Shown in pieces: positions 57,689 to 64,000 of a DNA stretch of 64,000 bases (positions are counted from its first letter, which is position 1; each line of letters starts with the position of its first letter). The stretch spans positions 70,246,001-70,310,000 of the forward strand of contig OZ231127.1 of assembly GCA_965153355.1 (NCBI GenBank), read 5' to 3'. Both the position numbers and the translations under genes were made by a program. The notes beneath the pieces are model-generated. The model was not told where the DNA came from and ran no database searches. It saw only the letters and a list, made by a program, of their open reading frames with translations. Source of the DNA: Flaccisagitta enflata (Eukaryota > Chaetognatha > Sagittoidea > Aphragmophora).

Positions 57689-58603
57689 CTAATCCAAACC
57701 CAGGCTACGCATTGCTTCTCCACACGCCGATGCAATGCGCAGACCTGCAGCTGCATCCGTGCCAGCGTATTCCCGCATGGCCAACATCATTTCTGATAGG
57801 ATACAGTCCCAATGCACAAAAAGTGGGCAACGCATCTGCATCGTCTTCTCGATTGTGGCCTCGCGGTAGAAAAATTTGAAGATTGTTTTTAGGCCCAAGT
57901 CTTCCTGTCGTTGCTTATCCAAGGGAATGAATAGATTCTTCGGAAGAGTGTAAGAGGGGGAGTAATGTCCATGCTCCAGGTATGCCAATGCTTGAGGCAT
58001 GCCTTTAACCATCATCTCGATAATTTCAAAGCATCGCTGAACCTCGATGATGCGGATGGTTTTGATGGTGGAGTCGGGAATGCCACACATCCTCATAACT
58101 TCAATAATCTCCTCATTGACCTTTTTCGCCTCCCATACGAGTTTGCGATTTGTTAGTAAATGGTTCACCAACTCGGGCGCTCTACCATTTTTGAGGATTT
58201 TGTTGAGTTGGAAAATGATGGCCCATTCCTCATTCCCAATTCGAAAGTAGAGTTGAAGAACCTTAATCGAACCTTCCGTATCGGTACCGACGGGAATGTC
58301 ATCGTCCTTGCAGCAACAAATTTTGGCGAGGGCGTCCGCTGCCAGATTCTCCGCCTCCTCCGGGGTATCGGCGTAGAAGATCTTATTGGCCGGGACTTTG
58401 AACACTTCCTTCCGATCCTTTTCCTCTTCCCACAACACCTCATCAATTTTTGCTTTGAAAAGCGTTCGTTGACGTAAACGGCGTCATTTCCGGTCTTCTT
58501 CATCCCCAAGTGAGAAGCGAGGTTGCGGCGTTGCGTCGTCGACGTCGTAACCGCGGAAATCGCCTCCGCCGCCGCCGCTACGCTTCTTCTTCTTGCTCGA
58601 CAT
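57689..58603 (-). CDS. DEDDy 3'-5' exonuclease-like protein (RNase D/WRN/EXD type)
   Basis: Counting from the VLWEEEKDRK codon at 58438 there are 249 residues. Motif I is GTDTEGS (Asp53, Glu55); motif II region is KLVWEAKKVNEEI, with Asn108 where the second Asp is usual; motif III is REYAGTDAAAGLRI (Tyr224, Asp228), close to the family YAAtDA pattern. The family cuts DNA or RNA from the 3' end using two metal ions; the Asn at motif II may weaken or abolish this. Upstream, an ATG at 58603 opens MSSKKKKRSGGGGGDF and reads 39 codons to a TGA at 58486-58484 in this same frame. A neighbouring frame (LASHLGMKKTGNDAVYVNER) looks more protein-like just before it, so a frameshift near the A-run at about 58450 is likely. 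No intron. Confidence 0.7.
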
Positions 58604-59589
58604 CGCTTTGGATCAAAATTATCGTCTAGATGTGGTGGGAGTAGATGGGAGAGTTAATCCTAGCCTCAGACGCTATTCCGTAGTAAAGATAACCAACAAC
58701 AGGAAGGGAGATTTGACAAGATAAAAGTACAGTGCAAGGATCAGTAACTAAGATCAAGCTAGGATGAGAATGTACAGATGAGATGATGATAGTGATTGAA
58801 GTATAGAGAGAGACATTTTTGACCGGTCAAGATTAAGTAGGATGAATGAGCTCAACAATATTAATTAGGCTGGAGAAAATGACTTAAGAGAGGCTAGAAA
58901 GAGTACTGGACATAAAAGATGAGTAGAAAGGTGAAGACAAAGGGGTGAACGGCAGACAGTAATGATTGAAAGGTGAGACCATATGACACAATCTCCCTAA
59001 TGTCTTTTTCTTTCTCGTCAGCTCCCAGGTTGAAGATTGACAATCTTACCACCAGGCTTATTCAAACGAATTGAATAGCCCATAACAAACCATGATTAAT
59101 CAAATGACTTGATTAAACAACATTCTCAGAACGTATTATTCTCTCCCATTTCATTCAAGTTAAGATTGACGCCGGACATTTCATTCATAGCACAGTCAAC
59201 CGAATTAACTGACTATCGTTATTTCGAGATTCATATGACATAAATCCCCATAAACATCATCTCATCGTGCAAGTTCACGCGTAACAACCACTATTGAGTC
59301 AATCTCTCGAGAATCAAATGCCATTGCAGTTTTCAGATCAAAACTTCAGACTAGAATTTGGATGATGGGTTTATCGCCCGTGAGATGAGAGATTATTGAT
59401 ACATTTTCATTTCCATTCAATAGATTAATTGCGCCTCCTGGCTGGCCTCTTCCACCATGGCCATTGATGGTTGAGTAATTTGCCCAAATTTTTTTTGCTC
59501 GACACACCACACTTCATTCAAACACCAACGTGAGAGTAACACTTTCGCCCATCAAATTTCAACTACAATGTATCCTTCCATCACCCATG
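58604..59589. other. Spacer between exonuclease-like ORFs and gypsy pol
   Basis: About 1 kb without a gene. No LTR with TG..CA ends could be identified. It may contain the 5' control region of the exonuclease unit or the 3' part of the retrotransposon. Confidence 0.35.
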
Positions 59590-61620
59590 TTACGACTTCA
59601 ACAGATCAGTCAGATCCGGTTCGTCTGCCAAAAATGACGAACTCTGCTCCATGGCAGATGGCTCTTCCTCATTCTGCCGATTTGTTGCTTTTAACTGATT
59701 GGAGCCAACTCTCTTTCGATTTTGACGTTGAGCCGTGGACGTTGTGCGATAAGCGCTGCCATGGGCTTCAGACGTGTCATGGTCTTCTAGTGGTGAAAAG
59801 GTCATTTCTCTGTCAAGTAAAGCTTGTGCTGACGCATTAAGCGGTGGCCAATCGGGAATTGGCATTTGAGCAAAGTTTGTTTTGGGTCTTATAGACCAGA
59901 CTTCGGTACAGTGTGGGGTGGCCGACTGATACAGTGTGTTCTTGGCCGATTGATCACTCTCTCCTGGTGGGTCTCGCTGACTGCCTTTTCTCTTTCTCTC
60001 TTTCGGTTCGGGCCTCTTATGCACACTACACACGCCATTATCACAGCAACTTCTTCTCCTTGAAGTGATATTGCGTCTTAGATTGTGTGCCCGCTCCGGA
60101 GATTGCCGTTTTGGAGTGGTTTCTGCATTCTCTGCCTGTCCGCCCACTGCCCCTAGGGTTGATTCATGATCTGAAGCTTCAACCTCTGACTGGCGTTCAT
60201 CTGCAGTGGCGTAATCGTCCTGACTGGTTTGGCCATCGGATAAAGCCTGTTGGTATTTCTCCGGCTCTGACAGATCTGACTCAGGTAAGGGTGCGGCATT
60301 GGAATTGCTTCCGCCTTCACCCGAAGTGAGGGCAGAGCTGGGCTGCTGTTCCTCCACTCTGGCCGCGGAAGTATGACTCAAGAATTGTGCAAAATTGACA
60401 ATGGATTGATTTTGCTGGCGCTGGGAGGGTGATTGATTAGTATCCTCCTCTTCCGAGTCAAAATTGAGACTAACTGCCACCGCCGCTAGATTCTTTGGCT
60501 TCCCGTTTTTGCAAGCCTTATTCTTCACAGAACCTCTTCTCAAGGTGCGCAAAATACCTTGAGCACGTACTTTGACGGGTGTAGAGGTTGCACTACCCAC
60601 TAGGGAGCGCGGCGATGATAGTGCTGGGAAGTTGGTCACCACAATTGGGGTCACATCTGAGGCTGTGCTGCCCCTTCTGCTTCGCTGGCCTGAGGGCAAT
60701 GGCGGGAGCTGTGCTCCTATGTCAATGGCATCATTTGCAGGCAAGCTTGGGGGCTCTGCCAGCGCGGCTGGTGCCGTCGCTGAAGCTTCTGAAGAATGTG
60801 GGGGGTCTGCCAGCGTGGCTGCTGCCGCCGCTGAAGCTTCAACTGTCCCCTCATTTGCCCCTACCTCTGGCTGATTTGGCGGGGAGTGTATTGAGAGCAT
60901 AGATACATTTGCTTCGTTATCAGCCACTGACTGAGGTGCCGGCTGCGGCACTGACTGAAGCGCCGGCTGTGGCATCGATCGTGGCGTTGGTTGCACTGCA
61001 GGTTGTGGTGAGGCGCTCGGAGCTGCTGGTTGCGCCGTCGACACAGATGTTTTGTCAACCTGCTCCAAGGATAGATTGGGTGACTCCATAGAGATATTGT
61101 TAGAGTGCTCACTGGTGTTGTTCAGCAGCTGTTGCTGTGCTGCAGCTAGAGTAATAGGTAAGGTTGGTGCTGCTGCTACTGCAGGCTGCTGGTGAGCTGC
61201 AGAGATGGCGACATCTGGCGTGCTGATGACCCTCCTAGCCACACCCTGGGGTGGGCCTTGGGTGGGTGGTTTTGCTGGCTGTGGTTGCACTGCTATTGCA
61301 GGCCCTGCAGCTTCTCTTGCCGCCTTTGAAACACTGCGAGTGTTGGGTCGCTGAGGTAATTCCTCATCAGAGTCACTATCCCAGTAGATGCGGGGTGCTA
61401 GGAACTTCTGCTTTTTCTTGACCGTCTTATCTCGGGGGACCTCCTCTGATAGGTCCGCCTTGACCGGTTTCAGCTGTTCCACATTCCTCCTGTGCTGAGA
61501 ACCATCAGGCCTTTCTACCACATAGGTGTGTCCCTCCACGCCACGTGGGGACTTACACCATTTTACAACCTTTGATGGAGGGTCAATCCATTCCGGAGTG
61601 AGCTTGGTGCTTTTCGTACA
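59590..61620 (-). CDS. Integrase C-terminus with Pro/Ala/Ser-rich extension of about 600 residues
   Basis: The frame begins inside the integrase in a register shifted from the catalytic core. It reads STKLTPEWIDPPSKVVKW, GHTYVVERPDGSQHRRNVEQ and LKPV, which is the GPY/F-like C-terminal module of gypsy integrases. Then come IYWDSDSDEELPQRPNTRS and about 550 residues of low complexity rich in Pro, Ala, Ser and Gln (VQPTPRSMPQPALQSVPQPA). The end is more structured, with SCCDNGVCSVHKR, SIRPKTNFAQMPIPDWPPL and FLADEPDLTDLLKS. Such a long tail is unusual for pol. It could be a fused third protein. No membrane segment is seen. Confidence 0.65.
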   Translation of the reverse strand, partial: CTKSTKLTPEWIDPPSKVVKWCKSPRGVEGHTYVVERPDGSQHRRNVEQLKPVKADLSEEVPRDKTVKKKQKFLAPRIYWDSDSDEELPQRPNTRSVSKAAREAAGPAIAVQPQPAKPPTQGPPQGVARRVISTPDVAISAAHQQPAVAAAPTLPITLAAAQQQLLNNTSEHSNNISMESPNLSLEQVDKTSVSTAQPAAPSASPQPAVQPTPRSMPQPALQSVPQPAPQSVADNEANVSMLSIHSPPNQPEVGANEGTVEASAAAAATLADPPHSSEASATAPAALAEPPSLPANDAIDIGAQLPPLPSGQRSRRGSTASDVTPIVVTNFPALSSPRSLVGSATSTPVKVRAQGILRTLRRGSVKNKACKNGKPKNLAAVAVSLNFDSEEEDTNQSPSQRQQNQSIVNFAQFLSHTSAARVEEQQPSSALTSGEGGSNSNAAPLPESDLSEPEKYQQALSDGQTSQDDYATADERQSEVEASDHESTLGAVGGQAENAETTPKRQSPERAHNLRRNITSRRRSCCDNGVCSVHKRPEPKERKRKGSQRDPPGESDQSAKNTLYQSATPHCTEVWSIRPKTNFAQMPIPDWPPLNASAQALLDREMTFSPLEDHDTSEAHGSAYRTTSTAQRQNRKRVGSNQLKATNRQNEEEPSAMEQSSSFLADEPDLTDLLKS

Positions 61621-62515
61621 CTGGATCACCCACCTCCAGGGGATTGACTTTAGCCTTCTTATCATACCTTTCCTTCTCTTTCTCACTCTTCGCTTTGGTC
61701 TTCTCCCGGACTACATCGTGGATTGTTTCCATGCGCTTCTCAAAGTCTTTGACATATTTGCGGACTGATTTGTCCTTGTGGTGGTCAATGTCAACCTCCT
61801 CAAAACCAGGGAGAGGGGCTTCTCTACCAAAGACCACTCGGAAAGGTGATTCACCAGTTTTGCTGTGGGGTGTGCTGTTGTAGGCATACTGCACAAATGG
61901 TAGTTGTTCCACCCAATTGGTGTCAAACTGGTTCAACCGCTTTTTCATTTGCGCTATGATCTCGGGGTTGTGTCTTTCCACCATACTTTGAGACTGGGGC
62001 CTGTATACGACCGATTTGGCCTTTTCCACGCCCATGAGTTTGGTGACCGCGTCAAGGATGGCGTTGTCAAATTCCTTGCCATTATCGCTGCTCAACTTCT
62101 TGGGGAAACCCCTTGAGAAGAAAAGATCTTGGACACAATTGGCCACTCCTGGGCCCTCTTTGGTCCTGAGTTTGTACAAATTGACAAATTTGGAAAATAC
62201 GTCCATGCAAACCAGGACGTAGTTGAATCCACCTGGTGCCGGAGGCAAACCAAGCAAGTCGATGATGATGTGGCCATTAACCCGTTTTGCCACAACTGGC
62301 TCGAGAGGTGCCCTGACTGGAGGATTCTGCTTCCTCAACAGATCACATTGTTTGCACTTCTCCACATGCTTGGCGACATCAGAGTCCATGCCCTCCCAGA
62401 CAACGGATCTTTCAAGCTTCGCCTTCAGCCTATCCTTGCCTGGATGGCCTGCTAACATGCTACCATGGCCGTCCTTGAGGATTTCTCCTACCAAAGATGG
62501 GGGTATGACCGCCCT
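61583..62515 (-). CDS. Ty3/gypsy integrase catalytic region
   Basis: About 310 residues after the TAA at 62518. It has the H2C2 zinc finger (DGHGSMLAGHPGKDRLKAKL, VEKCKQCDLLRKQ) and the DDE core: Asp in HIIIDLLGLPPAP, Asp in SSDNGKEFDNAI and Glu in QSQSMVERHNPEII. All three catalytic acids are present. GESPFRVVFGREAPLPG follows. The frame leaves the correct register at DPVYEK, where an A-run (GAAAAG) seems to have one base too many; the C-terminal module continues in the neighbouring frame. A joining enzyme of a retrotransposon, acting on its own cDNA ends. Confidence 0.85.
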   Translation of the reverse strand, partial: RAVIPPSLVGEILKDGHGSMLAGHPGKDRLKAKLERSVVWEGMDSDVAKHVEKCKQCDLLRKQNPPVRAPLEPVVAKRVNGHIIIDLLGLPPAPGGFNYVLVCMDVFSKFVNLYKLRTKEGPGVANCVQDLFFSRGFPKKLSSDNGKEFDNAILDAVTKLMGVEKAKSVVYRPQSQSMVERHNPEIIAQMKKRLNQFDTNWVEQLPFVQYAYNSTPHSKTGESPFRVVFGREAPLPGFEEVDIDHHKDKSVRKYVKDFEKRMETIHDVVREKTKAKSEKEKERYDKKAKVNPLEVGDPVYEKHQAHSGMD

Positions 62516-62765
62516 TTAGGTAACAAAGTCAGTTAGAGGCTCACTCCGTCTCATGAAGAGAACGCCGTTTCTGAGCATGAACATCTTGTAGTGTCTTCGA
62601 TACCAGTTGCCGAGTCTTTTTGGTGGGGCTCTCCTAGCCAGAGGCGCTGATTGTGTAGCAGCGCGCAGCGCTGCTGCTCGGAAGTGATGGCGTCCGTTCG
62701 GAAGGTTCCAGAAGCCAGGAGGGAAGAAAAGAAGGGAAAAGAATGAAAAAAAAAAGAAAAAAAAA

Positions 62766-62769
<4 letters not shown>

Positions 62770-62812
<43 letters not shown>
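62770..62812. repeat. (GA)n array inside the hAT element
   Basis: About 43 bases of pure GA after an A-rich AAGAAAAAAAAAGAAG stretch. Confidence 0.95.
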
Positions 62813-62815
<3 letters not shown>

Positions 62816-62816
62816 A

Positions 62817-63330
62817 GACAGTTGAGCTTCACTACATGTGGACGCAAAATAGAAGGTGATGATGCGCCAAAAGCCAAAAAGAAATTAACACCCCCCCACA
62901 GCCATATTGGCTGACTGTAATTTCCCATTAAAACTTGTTTTGAGTAACTTAAGGGAGTACAAATGGTGTCATCAGAGCGATCTTTGAGATTGTGACTAAA
63001 GCCTTGAAATTTAACACTTTTACTGTCTTTAAAAAGATTAAAAAGATGGAATAAAATGTGATAAATTTCAAGTAAAATCTAAAATTTACCTCTCACTCAA
63101 AACAACTTTCAGAAGGAAATTTCATTCAGCCAAGTTGGCTGTAAGGGGGGAGAACTAAATCTTTTGGCGCCTCATCACACTCTATTTTGCGTCCATGTGT
63201 AGACCGCATGCCAAGGGACTGGTCAAAATTATGCCTCATAGAAACCTGCCTTATTGCAAATATAGAAATAGATACAAAATCTGTCAAGAGACAACAAGCC
63301 TAATGCCTTATAGGTAAGCTTGCCTTATCA
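62817..63330. mobile_element. MITE copy (CAGTTGAGCTTCACTA end), carrying a nested MITE
   Basis: ACAGTTGAGCTTCACTA at 62818 and, after the nested element, GACCGCATGCCAAGGGACTG match the start and subterminal region of the MITE at 26111. The right end was not located with certainty. Confidence 0.5.
62835..63199. mobile_element. Nested palindromic TA-flanked MITE, 365 bp
   Basis: CATGTGGACGCAAAATAGA and the inverse of TCTATTTTGCGTCCATGTG match with two differences, with TA on both sides (62833-62834, 63200-63201). Subterminal TGATGATGCGCCAAAAG pairs with CTTTTGGCGCCTCATCA. It interrupts the MITE that starts at 62817. Confidence 0.75.
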
Positions 63331-63331
63331 A

Positions 63332-63568
63332 CAACTAACAAGTGACGAAGGGTCACAATATTGTTGCGGACGGGTGGGCAGGAGTGCCCAAACACATCCA
63401 CACCCAATGCCCTACCAAAACAACTTTCAAACACAAACACATACACATACGCTTGTTCCCACAAACGCTTGTGCTCACAGACAGATGGATAGATTGATGG
63501 ATGGACAAACAGACCAACAGACAGACCAATAGATGAACAATGTCTTGTATGTCTGCGACTAAAAAGAT
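63332..63568 (+). mobile_element. HINE-like element type B inside the hAT element
   Basis: AACAAGTGACGAAGGGTCAC, AATATTGTTGCGGACGGGTG, GGCAGGAGTGCCCAAACAC, later GATGGATGGACAAACAGACC and ATGTCTGCGACTAAAAAG. The TGCGGAC arm matches the GTCTGCGA end. Confidence 0.65.
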
Positions 63569-63755
63569 TGAAGTTTGAAGGTAATGTGATCAATATTTTT
63601 TAGAAGGCTAAAATGACAATTTCAGGTTATGATTTTGTAAGCGCCTGGGGTGATTTTTAGGAGAAATATAGTAGGTAAATTTTCAGCCAAGCCAGTCGGA
63701 AAATTGATAGACTCAGTTCCTGCTGCTCGGAAGTAAAACAAAATCAGCGGGTCTG

Positions 63756-64000
63756 CTCCTAGCCCTGACGTAGTCTTTGACGTTAGAGATTATTGGATCA
63801 GCATCCTGCTCTGCCTTAAGCTTCTTCAAGTAGCTGCTCATGCAGGTGTATTTAACCGCCGTTTCAACATCCTGGTCATCCATGCCTAGGAGTAAGAGCT
63901 TCTCAGCTGATTGCTCCTCCTCCACCATGAGACCTTCGAGAGTTTCGTCATCCGACGCGCAGTTCTCATCATCGTCGCCCCTTCGACTCAGGGCGTCAGC
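63756..64000 (-). CDS. Gypsy pol: RNase H end and linker to integrase (partial)
   Basis: The frame runs from the window edge as ADALSRRGDDDEN, then EEEQSAEKLLLLGMDDQDVE, YTCMSSYLKKLKAEQDADPI and ISNVKDYVRARS before entering the hAT insertion. ADALSRR is the conserved end of Ty3/gypsy RNase H, and the Asp-Pro-Ile segment is the usual stretch before the integrase finger. The 5' end is outside the window. Confidence 0.8.

Larger units (their letters stand above)
62639..63755. mobile_element. hAT-type insertion in gypsy pol, 8-bp TSD CTCCTAGC
   Basis: CTCCTAGC is repeated exactly at 62631-62638 and 63756-63763. The ends CAGAGGCGCTGATT and AATCAGCGGGTCTG are inverse with two differences. GCTGCTCGGAAG lies just inside each end, as in the element at 39387-40111. 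Removing the element and one target copy leaves the pol frame open across the site, so the host retrotransposon inserted first. Inside are a (GA)n array, a MITE with another MITE in it, and a type B HINE-like copy. Confidence 0.85.
59590..64000 (-). mobile_element. Ty3/gypsy-type retrotransposon, 3' part of pol, runs off the window
   Basis: Reading on the minus strand from the window edge: ADALSRRG, the usual end of RNase H; a linker; a hAT-type insertion (63755-62639); integrase; and a long C-terminal extension. Protease, RT and most of RNase H lie beyond 64000. Lesions other than the insertion are a TAA at 62518-62516 and a frameshift near 61610. No LTR is identified. Confidence 0.8.

Overview
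This is nuclear DNA from an animal, most likely a marine or otherwise repeat-rich invertebrate. The evidence is spliced genes with GT..AG introns, an extracellular EGF/von Willebrand A module, a signal-peptide protein in three exons, and metazoan-type BEL/Pao, Ty3/gypsy, LINE, hAT and Tc1/mariner-like elements. The species cannot be named from the sequence. No rRNA, tRNA, CRISPR array or bacterial operon was seen. Most long open frames are translations of (CT)n, (GA)n, (GT)n, (CTTT)n or (GGAA)n arrays and are not genes.

Layout. 0-17 kb: simple-sequence arrays, short palindromic DNA elements (7.6-8.1, 8.6-9.3, 10.6-11.2, 16.6-17.2 kb) and interspersed GTCC-rich elements. 17.5-18.7 kb: two elements that each enclose a 21-bp minisatellite. 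19.0-20.1 kb: minus-strand exons of a matrilin-like VWA/EGF gene, with a tandemly duplicated half-EGF exon. 21.7-22.8 and 24.0-24.7 kb: very long GA/CT tracts. 24.8-26.05 kb: a satellite of about 165 bp, broken by a 2.4-kb insertion and resuming at 28.49 kb. 29.1-33.6 kb: a terminal-inverted-repeat transposon holding a 3.77-kb palindromic foldback element. 33.7-34.8 kb: a three-exon gene for a secreted protein with an in-frame TGA. 35.9-36.4 kb: a LINE remnant. 36.9-37.9 and 39.4-40.1 kb: two hAT-type elements with perfect 8-bp target duplications. 41.0-42.2 kb: an internally deleted BEL/Pao retrotransposon with a 5-bp target duplication. 43-53 kb: arrays and interspersed elements.

The right end is the most coding part. 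On the minus strand, 64.0-59.6 kb is the 3' half of a Ty3/gypsy-type pol (end of RNase H, integrase, and a C-terminal extension of about 600 residues). It is interrupted by a 1.1-kb hAT-type insertion that carries other elements. About 1 kb downstream on the same strand (58.6-54.7 kb) lies an intronless set of three frames: a DEDDy 3'-5' exonuclease-like protein, a long acidic coiled-coil protein, and a helical protein with a second exonuclease-like fold that has lost its catalytic residues. The first two share one frame separated by a single TAG, and the third overlaps in a shifted frame. This is either one broken or recoded gene or a multi-ORF unit.

The main structural theme is a large family of interspersed elements (more than 20 copies or fragments). 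They share a terminal palindrome, an internal copy of one palindrome arm near the opposite end, and an expandable tandem-repeat core. Palindrome and internal arm change together between copies. Architecture and GTCY-like core recall the non-autonomous Helentron (HINE, DINE-1, mini-me, pearl) elements.
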